A DNA stretch of 64,000 nt from CALEMW01 sp964343835. GTDB lineage: Bacteria > Krumholzibacteriota > Krumholzibacteriia > LZORAL124-64-63. The notes below the pieces were generated by a model. It worked only from the letters and a program-made list of their open reading frames with translations. It made no database searches and was not told the DNA's origin. Shown in pieces: positions 52,968 to 62,024 of this stretch (position 1 is its first letter; every line of letters starts with the position of its first letter). A program made the position numbers and the translations under genes. Location: positions 1-64,000 of the forward strand of contig CAYFKR010000006.1 of NCBI GenBank assembly GCA_964343835.1. The letters run 5' to 3'.

Positions 52968-53570
52968 CTATTTCAGGACGCCCAGGTCCGTGAGCTGAGC
53001 GATGATCTGGTCGACGCAGGCGTCCACGTCGTGGGCGTCGGTCTCCACCACCAGCTCGGGGTTCAGGGGCTCCTCGTAGGGAGCGCTGATCCCGGTGAAC
53101 TCGGGGATCTCGCCGGCGCGGGCCTTCTTGTACAGGCCCTTGGGGTCGCGGTTCTCGCACTCCTCCAGGGAGCACTTGGCGTAGACCTCGAGGAACTCCC
53201 CCTCGCCCACCAGCTCGCGGTTGGCGTCGCGGTCGGTGCGGTAGGGCGAGATGAAGGCCGTCAGCACGATGGCGCCGGCGTCCATGAAGAGCTTGGCCAC
53301 CTCGCCGATGCGGCGGATGTTCTCGGTGCGGTCCTCGGGGCTGAAGCCCAGGTCGCGGTTCAGGCCGAAGCGCACGTTGTCGCCGTCGAGGATGTAGGTC
53401 TGGCAGCCCCGCTCGAACAGCCGCTTCTCCACGGCCTTGGACAGGGTCGACTTGCCGGAGCCCGACAGGCCGGTGAACCAGAGGATGGCGCCCTTGTGGC
53501 TGTTCTTCTCCTCGCGCTCCTGGCGCGTCACCAGGGAGTGGGACCAGGTGATGTTGCGGCTCTTGGGCAT
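52968..53570 (-). CDS. cysC: Adenylylsulfate (APS) kinase
   Basis: 200 aa. Phosphorylates APS to PAPS, the donor for sulfate assimilation and for sulfotransferases. P-loop GLSGSGKST at 34-42, DGDNVRFGLNRDLGFS (APS site), RRIGEVAKLFMDAG, FISPYRTDRDANR and PKGLYKKARAGEIPEFTGI are family motifs. GGAG nine bases upstream. No sulfurylase or reductase gene is adjacent; it follows two nucleotide-sugar genes, so PAPS for sulfation of surface glycans is possible (inference). Confidence 0.95.
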   Translation of the reverse strand: MPKSRNITWSHSLVTRQEREEKNSHKGAILWFTGLSGSGKSTLSKAVEKRLFERGCQTYILDGDNVRFGLNRDLGFSPEDRTENIRRIGEVAKLFMDAGAIVLTAFISPYRTDRDANRELVGEGEFLEVYAKCSLEECENRDPKGLYKKARAGEIPEFTGISAPYEEPLNPELVVETDAHDVDACVDQIIAQLTDLGVLK

Positions 53571-53644
53571 GGCGGTCTCCTCGTTTCTCGTTTCGGCTGC
53601 GGAATCTCCAATGAGAGGGCTGGATCGGCCGGAATCAAGCCGAA

Positions 53645-54190
53645 TCAAGGGAAGAGTTCGGCCTGGGCGAAGGGGACGCCCCGCTCGTCCTTCTCCGACA
53701 GCACGCTGGCCGAGTCCAGGGGCCATGCGATGGCCAGCTCCGGGTCGTCCCAGCGGATGCTGCGCTCGGCATCGCGGTCGTAGTAGTCGGTGGCCTTGTA
53801 GAGCACGTCGGCCGTCTCGCTGAGGGCCATGAAGGCATGGGCGAAGCCCTCGGGGATCCAGAGCTGGCGATGGTTCTCCGCCGACAGGACCGTGCCGAAC
53901 CAGCGCCCGAAGGTGCTCGACGACTTCCGCAGATCCACGGCCACGTCGAAGATCTCCCCGTCCACCACCCGCACCAGCTTGCCCTGGACATGGCGGACCT
54001 GGTAGTGGAGCCCGCGCACCACGCCGCGGACCGAACGGGAGTGGTTGTCCTGGACGAACGCGGTGTCCAGGCCGGTGGTCTCGCGCCAGGTCCGGTCGTT
54101 CCAGCTCTCCAGGAAGAAGCCTCGTTCGTCCGGAAAGACCCGGGGCTCGATCACGAGAACGTCGCTCACATCTGTTTTCACGACCTTCAC
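53645..54190 (-). CDS. rfbC: dTDP-4-dehydrorhamnose 3,5-epimerase
   Basis: 181 aa, standard cupin of the dTDP-L-rhamnose pathway. Motifs: PRVFPDERGFFLESWN, FVQDNHSRSVRGVVRGLHYQ (with the catalytic His), GEIFDVAVDLRKSS and WIPEGFAHAF. The GTG start directly follows the rfbA TAA stop. RfbB and RfbD are not in the window. Confidence 0.96.
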   Translation of the reverse strand: MKVVKTDVSDVLVIEPRVFPDERGFFLESWNDRTWRETTGLDTAFVQDNHSRSVRGVVRGLHYQVRHVQGKLVRVVDGEIFDVAVDLRKSSSTFGRWFGTVLSAENHRQLWIPEGFAHAFMALSETADVLYKATDYYDRDAERSIRWDDPELAIAWPLDSASVLSEKDERGVPFAQAELFP

Positions 54191-55069
54191 TTACAGCTCC
54201 TCGCTCAGAATCCGCTCCAGGTACTCCGAATAGCTGGAGCGGGGCAGCGCGGCCACGGTGGCGGCCAGGGCGTCGCGGTCGATGAAGCCCATGTTGAAGG
54301 CCACCTCCTCCAGGCAGGCGATCTTCAGGCCCTGCCGGGCCTCCAGGGCGCCGATGAACTGGCTGGCCTCGAGCAGGCTCTGATGGGTGCCGGTGTCGAG
54401 CCAGGCGATGCCGCGGCCCAGCTTCTCGACGGTCAGCACGCCGCGGTCCAGGTAGTCCTGGATCACGTCGGTGATCTCCAGCTCCCCGCGGGCCGAGGGC
54501 ATCTGGCGCGCGGCCACGGTGGGCACCTCGCCGTCGAAGAGGTACAGGCCGGGAATGGCGAAGCGTGACCGCGGCTCCGCCGGTTTCTCCTCGATGCTCA
54601 GCACGCGCCCGTCGGCGTCGAACTCCACCACGCCGTAGCGCTCGGGGTCGTGGACCGGGTAGCCGAAGATTCGGGCGCCGCCGTCGAAGGCGCCGGTCAC
54701 CTGGTCCAGGTCCATGCGCCCGTGGAAGACGTTGTCCCCCAGGATCAGGCAGACCGGATCGCCGGCCAGGAAGTCCGCGGCGATCAGGAAGGCCTGGGCG
54801 ATGCCCTTGGGCTCGGGCTGGACGGCGTACTCCAGACGAATCCCCCACTGGGAGCCGTCGCCGAGCAGGTCCCGGAAACGGGGCGTGTCCTCGGGCGTGG
54901 AGATGATGAGGATCTCGTCGATGCCCGCCATCATGAGCGTGGAAAGCGGGTAGTAGATCATGGGCTTGTCGTAGACGGGCTGGAGCTGCTTGCTCGCCAC
55001 CCGGGTCAGCGGGTAGAGGCGCGACCCGGCGCCTCCCGCCAGCACGATGCCCTTGGTGATGCCGGCCAT
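54191..55069 (-). CDS. rfbA: Glucose-1-phosphate thymidylyltransferase
   Basis: 292 aa. Makes dTDP-glucose from dTTP and glucose-1-phosphate, the first step to dTDP-rhamnose. Motifs: GIVLAGGAGSRLYPLTRVASKQLQPVYDKPMIYYPL (start and activator/Lys region), QPEPKGIAQAF, LILGDNVFHG, IEEKPAEPRS and GIAWLDTGTHQSLLEAS. GGAGG precedes the ATG. Followed by rfbC without a gap, and preceded by ribF after 17 bases. Confidence 0.96.
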   Translation of the reverse strand: MAGITKGIVLAGGAGSRLYPLTRVASKQLQPVYDKPMIYYPLSTLMMAGIDEILIISTPEDTPRFRDLLGDGSQWGIRLEYAVQPEPKGIAQAFLIAADFLAGDPVCLILGDNVFHGRMDLDQVTGAFDGGARIFGYPVHDPERYGVVEFDADGRVLSIEEKPAEPRSRFAIPGLYLFDGEVPTVAARQMPSARGELEITDVIQDYLDRGVLTVEKLGRGIAWLDTGTHQSLLEASQFIGALEARQGLKIACLEEVAFNMGFIDRDALAATVAALPRSSYSEYLERILSEEL

Positions 55070-55086
55070 GGATCCTCCGTGGGGAG

Positions 55087-56166
55087 TCAGGTGATCAGCC
55101 CGCGGACGGCGTCCTCGTCCATCGCGAGCTGGTCTCGGAGTTCGTCGAGGGACGCGAATGTCCGCTCGTCGCGGAGCCGCGCGACCCACTCGATCTTGAG
55201 GCTCCGTTCGCGAATGTAACCCGTGAAGTCGAGGATGTGAACCTCCAGGCGGGGCTCCGCCAGCCCCCCCTCGTGGACCGTCGGGGCGGTGCCGTGGTTC
55301 AGCATGCCGCGGAAGACCAGGCGTTCGGTGTCGAGGGTGCCGCGCAGGGCGCCGCTGCCGTCCATCTCGGGCAGGGAGCCGTGGTGCGATTCCAGGGCGG
55401 CGGTGCGGTCCGCTTCCGGCACCGCATCCAGGGGAACGTGGACCCGCACGGCGTACACGCCCGGGGCCGGGAGCATCTTGTCGGCGGCCAGGGGCGAGAC
55501 GTTGGCGGTGGGGAATCCCATGTCGCCGCCGATGCCTTCTCCGTAGCCCACCTCGCCCCACAGGCAGAAGGGACGGCCGAGCATGGCGGCGGCCTCCCCC
55601 ACCTCACCCGCATCGATGAGGGCGCGGATGGCCGAACTGCTCACCACGCGGCCGTCGTCCAGGGTCAGGGCCTCCACGGCCTCGAAGGTGTAGCCGAGGC
55701 TTTCCCCGAGCGAGGCCAGGGTCGACGCGGTGCCGCCCCGGTCCGCCCCCAGGTGCACGTCGTGGCCGCCCACCAGGTGCCGGACGCCCAGGGCGTCCAC
55801 CAGGAAGTCCTTCACGAACCGGTCGTAGGTCACCTGCGCCAGGGCCGGGCAGAAGTCCGCCACCACCACCTGGTCGAGTCCGGCGTCCTGGAGCAGGGCC
55901 AGCTTCTCGGGCCAGCTCGTGAGCTGACGGGGGGCGGATCCGTTGAGCACGGTGCGGGGATGGGCGCGGAAGGTGAACAGGCTGGCCGCCAGACCGCGCT
56001 CGTCGCGGGTGCGCTTCACGGCATCGATCAGGGCCATGTGACCGAGGTGGAGCCCGTCGAAGGAGCCGAGGGCCAGGGCCGTCTCGCCGTCCACGCTGCG
56101 GGCCAGGGTCTCGCGCCCCTCCACCACGCGGGTGATGAGTTCCTCGCTCAGGTGGATCAGCTGCAT
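55087..56166 (-). CDS. ribF: Bifunctional riboflavin kinase/FAD synthetase
   Basis: 359 aa. The N-terminal FMN adenylyltransferase domain (about 28-190) shows ALGSFDGLHLGHMALI and VSSSAIRALIDAGEVGEAA. The C-terminal riboflavin kinase domain (from about 195) shows GIGGDMGFPTANV and EVHILDFTGYIRE. It converts riboflavin to FMN and FAD. There is an insert of about 35 residues in the kinase domain (AVPEADRTAALESHHGSL region). The start overlaps truB by 10 bases. Confidence 0.95.
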   Translation of the reverse strand: MQLIHLSEELITRVVEGRETLARSVDGETALALGSFDGLHLGHMALIDAVKRTRDERGLAASLFTFRAHPRTVLNGSAPRQLTSWPEKLALLQDAGLDQVVVADFCPALAQVTYDRFVKDFLVDALGVRHLVGGHDVHLGADRGGTASTLASLGESLGYTFEAVEALTLDDGRVVSSSAIRALIDAGEVGEAAAMLGRPFCLWGEVGYGEGIGGDMGFPTANVSPLAADKMLPAPGVYAVRVHVPLDAVPEADRTAALESHHGSLPEMDGSGALRGTLDTERLVFRGMLNHGTAPTVHEGGLAEPRLEVHILDFTGYIRERSLKIEWVARLRDERTFASLDELRDQLAMDEDAVRGLIT

Positions 56167-57140
56167 GCTTCCTCCGTCGGCGCCGGGAACACGGCGGCGG
56201 TCCTCAGGACCCCTCGGTCCTCCCCCGTCTCCAGCCTGCCCACCGCGACGAGCGCCCCGCCGCCGTCCAGCATCCGCCAGAGGGGTTCGCGTCCGGGAGC
56301 CACCGGGGCCGGCGGCCCATCGAGGCGCTCGCGCCAGCCTTCGTCGGGCTGGCGGCCCTCGCGGATGCCCGCGGCCTCGTCGGCGTCCAGGACCACGGCA
56401 GGGAGCTCGGGCAGGGCGGCGGCGAGGGGGCGCAGGGCGGAGCGCAGGGTATCCGGATCATCGGTGGCCGCGACGGCGTCGTCCACCCCGAAGGCGCCCA
56501 CCGCCGTGCGGCGCAGTGCGGCCAGGTGGGCGGGGCAGCCCAGGTCGGCGCCCAGGTCCCGGGCCAGGGAGCGGATGTAGGTGCCGCTGGAACAGGTCAC
56601 CCGCAGCGGGACGTCCAGCACGCCGTCGTCGGGAAGGGGCTCCCCGGTGCGCTCCAGGGCGTCGATCCGGACGAGGCGCGCCTCGGGCGGTTCGGGATCC
56701 TCGCCGTCGCGCACGCGGCGGTGGAGGGCGCGGCCGTCGCGCTTGATGGCCGACACCACCGGCGGCACCTGCATGTGCTCGCCGATACGGGCGGCCAGGG
56801 CGGAGTCCAGGGCCTCGACGGTGAACGCGGGTTCGCCGCGTTCCAGCACCTCTCCCTCGGCGTCGAGGGTGTGGGTGCCGACTCCGAAGCGGACGACGGC
56901 CTGATAGGTCTTGTCGTGTCCCAGGAGGAAGTTGCTGAGGCGGGTGCCGGCGCCCACGAGGACCGTGAGCAGGCCGGTGGCCATGGGATCGAGGGTACCG
57001 GCGTGGCCGCAGCGGAAGCGGGGCCGGCCGCGGCGCCTTCGGCCGCCGGGACCGAGGGCGCGTTGCACCTGTTCGACCACGTCGCGCGAGGTGACGCCGG
57101 CGGGTTTGTCGATCAGCAGGAAGCCGACCGGCCAGGCCAT
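56157..57140 (-). CDS. truB: tRNA pseudouridine-55 synthase
   Basis: 327 aa. It modifies U55 in the T loop of tRNAs. Motifs: GFLLIDKPAGVTSRDVV, GHAGTLDPMATGLLTVLVGAGTRL with the catalytic Asp, KTYQAVVRFGVGTHTLDAEG, VSAIKRDGRALHRRVRDGE and CSSGTYIRSLARDLG. The N-terminus has an extra basic loop (GGRRRRGRPRFR). It begins right after the fused rbfA-nrnA gene. Confidence 0.96.
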   Translation of the reverse strand: MAWPVGFLLIDKPAGVTSRDVVEQVQRALGPGGRRRRGRPRFRCGHAGTLDPMATGLLTVLVGAGTRLSNFLLGHDKTYQAVVRFGVGTHTLDAEGEVLERGEPAFTVEALDSALAARIGEHMQVPPVVSAIKRDGRALHRRVRDGEDPEPPEARLVRIDALERTGEPLPDDGVLDVPLRVTCSSGTYIRSLARDLGADLGCPAHLAALRRTAVGAFGVDDAVAATDDPDTLRSALRPLAAALPELPAVVLDADEAAGIREGRQPDEGWRERLDGPPAPVAPGREPLWRMLDGGGALVAVGRLETGEDRGVLRTAAVFPAPTEEACS

Positions 57141-57142
57141 GC

Positions 57143-58528
57143 TCAGGCGTCCTCCAGCTGGGGCCGCAGCGCGGCGACCAGGTCCTCGAGGGCGGCCTCG
57201 GGAGGGCCGTCCACGGTGCAGCCGGCGGCCAGGCGGTGGCCGCCGCCGCCGCGGGACGCGGCCACGGACTGGACGTCGCCGTCGCAGACCGCGCGCAGGG
57301 AGACCCGCCACTTGCCGTCGTCGCGCTCCTTGAGGAACACGGCGAAGCACACGCCCTCGACGGCCGTCGCCAGGTTCACGAAGCCCTCGGTGTCGCTCAT
57401 CACCCCGCCCGAGGACTCGAGCATCGCCCGGTCGCAACGCAGCGAGACCACGCGGCCGTCCTCGTGGAAGGTGAAGGTGGCCATGACGGCCTTGAGCAGC
57501 TCCATGCCGCCGCGGGTGCGGCGGTGCAGCACGCGCTCGGCCAGGTCCGCCACGTCGATGCCGGTGCGAGCCAGGGCCTCGGCGGCCTCGAAGCTCACGG
57601 GCAGCGTGTTGGGAAAGCGGAAGCCGCCGGTGTCGGTGACCAGGCCGGCGTAGATGCAGGCGGCCATGTCGGCGTCGAACTCGAACTCGGCCACGCCGTC
57701 GAGCTCGCCGTCGGACAGCTCCTCCACCACGCGCATCACCAGCAGGCTGGCGGAACTGGCGCGGGCGTCGATCCAGCCGGGGAGCTTGGAGTCGTCGGCC
57801 AGGTGGTGATCGATGCACCAGGCGGCGGGCGCCTTGTCCAGCACGGCGGCCAGGTCTTCGGCGCGGCCGGTGCCGTGGCAGTCCACCATCATCACCAGGT
57901 CCGGGGCGGCCTCGGCGAAGGCGGCCTCGGCGTCGGTGGACAGCAGGGCGTCGTCGATGCCGGGCAGGGCGGCGAACCCGGACGGCGGGTCGGGGTAGAC
58001 CAGCGCTGTCGCCTCCTTGCCGCCGGCACGCAGGGCCGCGGCGAGGGCCAGGGCGGAGCCCATGGCGTCGGGGTCGGGATTGAAGTGGGGCACCACCCAC
58101 ACGCGGGCCGCGGCGGCGAGGGTGTCCAGCAGTTCGCGGGGCGGCACGAAGGAGTCGAGGGTGAGTTCGGAGAGGTCCGCCTCGGGCTCGCCCTGGAGCT
58201 CCTCGAGGATGGCCTCGATGCCCATGCCCCGGTCCACGGCCTCGTCCAGGATGAACTGCAGGTCCGGGGTCCGGCGCAGGCGCAGCACGTCGCCGAGTTT
58301 GCCCTGCAGGAAGCCGCGGGCCTTCTTCAGGCCGCGCAGGGAGTCGCGCTTGGCGTCGTCGTCGCCGATCACCGACACGAAGACCTCGGCCACGGTCTGG
58401 TCGCGGTTCAGGCGCACCTCGTTGATGGACACGAACCCCACGCGGGGATCCTTCAGGTCCACCTCGACGATCTCGCCCAGGGCCTTGCGGATGGCCGAGC
58501 TCTGCCTGTCCAGCTTATAGGGATCCAT
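57143..58528 (-). CDS. Fusion of ribosome-binding factor A and NrnA-type DHH phosphoesterase
   Basis: 461 aa in one uninterrupted frame. Residues 1-112 are a complete RbfA (16S maturation factor): IVEVDLKDPRVGFVSINEV, FVSVIGDDDAKRDSL, LRLRRTPDLQFILDEAVDRG. Residues 135-455 are a DHH-DHHA1 nanoRNase/pAp phosphatase: PHFNPDPDAMGS (147-158), VDCHGTGR (215-222), DHH (240-242) and RGGGGHRLAAGC (426-437). In most bacteria rbfA and nrnA are separate neighbours. Here no stop or internal start with a ribosome site separates them. GGAGGACGGAGC precedes the ATG. Confidence 0.9.
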   Translation of the reverse strand: MDPYKLDRQSSAIRKALGEIVEVDLKDPRVGFVSINEVRLNRDQTVAEVFVSVIGDDDAKRDSLRGLKKARGFLQGKLGDVLRLRRTPDLQFILDEAVDRGMGIEAILEELQGEPEADLSELTLDSFVPPRELLDTLAAAARVWVVPHFNPDPDAMGSALALAAALRAGGKEATALVYPDPPSGFAALPGIDDALLSTDAEAAFAEAAPDLVMMVDCHGTGRAEDLAAVLDKAPAAWCIDHHLADDSKLPGWIDARASSASLLVMRVVEELSDGELDGVAEFEFDADMAACIYAGLVTDTGGFRFPNTLPVSFEAAEALARTGIDVADLAERVLHRRTRGGMELLKAVMATFTFHEDGRVVSLRCDRAMLESSGGVMSDTEGFVNLATAVEGVCFAVFLKERDDGKWRVSLRAVCDGDVQSVAASRGGGGHRLAAGCTVDGPPEAALEDLVAALRPQLEDA

Positions 58529-58606
58529 GCTCCGTCCTCCCCCGGACGACGCAGGACGGCTCCGCGGGGAACCGTCCTGGTCCGTTCCGGTCGATATCCC
58601 ACGGAA

Positions 58607-61579
58607 CTAGAGTTCCGTACGGACCTCTTCCTCGATCCGGTAGGTCTCGACGATGTCGCCTTCCTTCAGGTCGTGGAAGTTCTCCAGGCCGACACCGCAC
58701 TCGAAGCCCTGCTGGACTTCCTTGGCGTCGTCCTTGAAGCGCTTCAGCGAGCTGATCTTGCCCTCGAAGATCATGACCTCGTCGCGCACCAGGCGCGCCA
58801 GCGAGTTGCGGATCACCGTACCGGTGGTCACGTACGCACCGGCGATGGTGCCGATCTTCGGGATGCGGAAGACCTGGCGGACCTCGGCGGAACCCGTCGA
58901 CACCTCGCGGCGGATGGTTCCGAGCAGACCGGCCATGGCCTTCTTCATCGTGTCGACGACCTCGTAGATGATGTCGAACGTCTCGATGGAGATGTTCGCC
59001 GCGGCGGCCTTCTCCAGGATCGCCGCGCCCGGTCGCATGTGGAAGCCCACGATCAGGGCGCCCGTGTTGCCGGCCAGCAGCACGTCCGACTCGTTCACCG
59101 CGCCCACGCCCTTGTGGACGATGCGCACGTGGACCTCGTCGGTGTTGAGCTGCAGCAGGGCGTCGCAGATGGCCTCGAGCGAGCCCGACACGTCGGCCTT
59201 GACGATGATGGGCAGCTCCTTGATGTCGGAGTCGGCCACCATCTCGGCCAGGTTGTCCAGGCTGATGGTCTTCTTCGGCGCGGAGAAGGTCTGGATGCGC
59301 TGCAGGTGACGACGCTTGGCCGCGATGTCGCGGGCCTCGCGCTCGGTCTCCAGCACGTGCAGACGGTCGCCGGCCAGGGGCACGTCGTTGGCGCCCAGCA
59401 CCACGGCGGGCTCGCCGGGACCGGCGGCCTCGAGGGCCTCGCCGCGCTCGTCGAGCAGGGCGCGGACCTTGCCGTCCTGCATGCCCACCAGGAAGTTGTC
59501 GCCCATCCTCAGGGTGCCCTGCTCCACCAGCACGGTGAACACGACGCCGCGGCCGGGCTCCTTGGAGGCCTCCACCACGGTGCCTAGGGCCGCACCCTTG
59601 GCGCTGGACTTGAGCTCCAGCACCTCGGACTGCAGGTGGACCATCTCGAGGAGCTTGTCGATGCCGTCGCCGTGCTTGGCCGACACCTCGGCGCACAGCA
59701 CGTCGCCGCCGTACTCCTCGATCATAATGTTGTGCTGCAGGAGGTCCTGCTTCACCAGGTCGGGACGGGCGCCGGGCAGGTCGATCTTGTTGACCGCCAC
59801 GATGATGGGCACCTCGGCCGACTTGGCATGATTGATGGCCTCGATGGTCTGGGGCATGATGCGGTCGTCCGCGGCCACGATCAGGATCACGATGTCGGTG
59901 ACCTGGGCGCCGCGGGCACGCATGGCGCTGAACGCCTCGTGGCCCGGGGTATCGAGGAAGGTGATCTGTCCGCCCGGCGTCTCCACGCGGTAGGCGCCGA
60001 TGTGCTGGGTAATGCCGCCGGCCTCGCCCGCGATCACGTTGGTCTCGCGGATGTAGTCGAGCAGCGACGTCTTGCCGTGGTCGACGTGGCCCATGACGGT
60101 CACCACGGGGGCGCGGTCCTCGAGGTCCTCCGCGTTGACTTCCGGCGCGGCCTCGGCCAGCTCCTCCTCCCCGAACTCGGACAGGAAGTTGACCTCCTTC
60201 TCGAACTCCTCGGCGAGCAGCTCGATCTGGTCCTTCTCGAGGCGCTGGTTCATGGTGGCCATCACGCCCATGGCGAAGAGCTTGCCGATGACGTCGCGGG
60301 CCGGCACCTCGAACTTCTCCGCCAGCTCCTGCACGGTGATGAACTCCGTGACCTGGAGCATCTCGCGGCGCGCCACCTCTTCCTCGTCCTCGGCTCCGCC
60401 GCCCTTGCGGCGACGACGCTTGCCGGCGCCGCCGTCGATCTGGGCGAGGGTCGCCTTCACGCTGGCGGCGACCTCGGCGTCGTCCACCTTCTTCTTCTTG
60501 CGGCGCTTGCGCTTGTTGGGATCGGCGGGCCCCTGCACGCGCATCTCTGCGCGGCGCTGCATGGCCTGCTGCACCGACTCGCGGACGGAATCGCGGGTCT
60601 CGGAGCCCACGCGGGTGCGGCCGCGGCCTCCGGTCAGGTCGCGCTGGACCTGGTCCCAGTTCCAGTTCTCCTGGGGCTGATCGCCGCCGGCGCCGCCACG
60701 GGCGGGCGGACGACGGTCCGCGGGCACGGACTTGCCGGCGCTGGTCTTCACCACACCCTCGCCCATGCGGATGATCCGGGCCTGACGGCGCGGCTTGCGG
60801 TTGACGGGCTCGGCCTTCTCGTCCTCGGACTTCGCCTCGGTCTTCTCCTCCGCGTCGCCGGCTTCGGCGGCGGGCTCGTCCGCCGGGGACTCCTCGGCGG
60901 CGGGAGCCTCGTCGGCGGCCTCGGCCTCGACGGTCTCCTCGGCGGCGGCGGCCTCCTCCGTCCCGGGCGCCTCGGACACGGCTTCGGCGGCGGCCTCGTC
61001 GGTCGCTTCCGCGGCGGTCTCGTCGGCTGCGGCCTCGGGGGCCTCTTCGGGCTCGGGAACCGGCGCACGGCGCACGATGCGGGCGCGGCGCACGGGCTTC
61101 TTCTCCTCGGCGGCCTCGGGTGCGGCCTCGGGCGCGGCCTCGGCAGCCTGCTCCTCGACGACCTCGGGCTCCTCGACCTTCTTGGGCGCGGCCTTCTTGG
61201 TCGTCTTCTTGGTGGCGGCCTTCTTGGTGGTCTTCTTCTTGGTCGTCTTCTTCTTGGCCGTCTTCTTCTTGGCGGCCTTCTTCTTCGCCGCCTTCTCCTC
61301 GGCCTCGGGATCCTCCGGGGGCTCCGGACGATCGAGGGGCTTGAAGCTGGCCACGTGCTTCAGCTTCTCGGCGTCCATGTTGTGCGCCTTGGCGTAGTTC
61401 AGGCGCATGAGCTCCCGCTTGCGCTGGTACGTCGCATGGATCTTGTCGACGATTTCGTCATCCACCACGCTCATGTGGCTCTTGGCCTCGGCGTGCATGT
61501 CACGCATCATCTTCATGATGGTGGTGCTGTCGACACCATAGTGCTTCGCCAGCTCGTAGACTCTCAGCTTCCTGGGCAA
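58607..61579 (-). CDS. infB: Translation initiation factor IF-2
   Basis: 990 aa, long form. It delivers initiator tRNA to the 30S subunit. N-terminal IF2_N domain (RVYELAKHYGVDSTTIMKMM), then a Lys/Ala/Thr repeat tract, a long Glu/Ala-rich acidic linker, a second IF2_N-like domain, and the G domain with GHVDHGKTS, GGITQHIGAY, DTPGHEAF, NKIDLP and SAKHGDG. Domains II-IV follow to the C-terminus. The start appears to be TTG at 61579 behind GGAGGT (8 bases); no ATG or GTG precedes the conserved N-terminus in frame. Confidence 0.96.
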   Translation of the reverse strand: MPRKLRVYELAKHYGVDSTTIMKMMRDMHAEAKSHMSVVDDEIVDKIHATYQRKRELMRLNYAKAHNMDAEKLKHVASFKPLDRPEPPEDPEAEEKAAKKKAAKKKTAKKKTTKKKTTKKAATKKTTKKAAPKKVEEPEVVEEQAAEAAPEAAPEAAEEKKPVRRARIVRRAPVPEPEEAPEAAADETAAEATDEAAAEAVSEAPGTEEAAAAEETVEAEAADEAPAAEESPADEPAAEAGDAEEKTEAKSEDEKAEPVNRKPRRQARIIRMGEGVVKTSAGKSVPADRRPPARGGAGGDQPQENWNWDQVQRDLTGGRGRTRVGSETRDSVRESVQQAMQRRAEMRVQGPADPNKRKRRKKKKVDDAEVAASVKATLAQIDGGAGKRRRRKGGGAEDEEEVARREMLQVTEFITVQELAEKFEVPARDVIGKLFAMGVMATMNQRLEKDQIELLAEEFEKEVNFLSEFGEEELAEAAPEVNAEDLEDRAPVVTVMGHVDHGKTSLLDYIRETNVIAGEAGGITQHIGAYRVETPGGQITFLDTPGHEAFSAMRARGAQVTDIVILIVAADDRIMPQTIEAINHAKSAEVPIIVAVNKIDLPGARPDLVKQDLLQHNIMIEEYGGDVLCAEVSAKHGDGIDKLLEMVHLQSEVLELKSSAKGAALGTVVEASKEPGRGVVFTVLVEQGTLRMGDNFLVGMQDGKVRALLDERGEALEAAGPGEPAVVLGANDVPLAGDRLHVLETEREARDIAAKRRHLQRIQTFSAPKKTISLDNLAEMVADSDIKELPIIVKADVSGSLEAICDALLQLNTDEVHVRIVHKGVGAVNESDVLLAGNTGALIVGFHMRPGAAILEKAAAANISIETFDIIYEVVDTMKKAMAGLLGTIRREVSTGSAEVRQVFRIPKIGTIAGAYVTTGTVIRNSLARLVRDEVMIFEGKISSLKRFKDDAKEVQQGFECGVGLENFHDLKEGDIVETYRIEEEVRTEL

Positions 61580-61703
61580 AGCGATCGACCTCCAGCTTTC
61601 CGCGCCTCTGCGCGGTTGATGCGTTCCCCGCGCCGTTGCGCGGTCCCTGCTCTTGCCGTCCGGCGCCACCCCGGCGCCGTCCCGGCGGGAGCGGCCCAGC
61701 GGC

Positions 61704-62021
61704 TCAGCTCCCCGATGCGATCCTGCAGATGCCGTGGGCGAACCCCCGGTCCTCGACCGCCACGACCACCAGGTCGTCACGCCCGAGGGCGGTCGCCAAC
61801 TCCTCGCGGCTGACCACGTCGTCCACGACGGCGGTCACGGGCTCGAGGCGCCGCATCCTGTCCAGCTGTCCCGACGCCGCATCGCGGGCCAGGATCAGCA
61901 CGGGCCGTCCGCCGCGGGCGACCATCTGCTTCACGGCCGTCGCGCCCACCGCCAGCTTGCCCGCCCGTTGCGCCAGGCCGATCAGGCCCAGCAGGCGCGA
62001 CGCCCTGTCGGCGGCGGTCAC
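61704..62021 (-). CDS. L7Ae/YlxQ-like RNA-binding protein
   Basis: 105 aa, L7Ae/L30e/Gadd45 fold, as expected between nusA and infB. Motifs: LLGLIGLAQRAGKLAVGATAV, VLILARDAASGQ and VVDDVVSREELATALG. It probably binds kink-turn RNA. The GTG start is 3 bases from the nusA stop. It could equally be called YlxQ or RplGB. Confidence 0.85.
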   Translation of the reverse strand: MTAADRASRLLGLIGLAQRAGKLAVGATAVKQMVARGGRPVLILARDAASGQLDRMRRLEPVTAVVDDVVSREELATALGRDDLVVVAVEDRGFAHGICRIASGS

Positions 62022-62024
62022 GGC

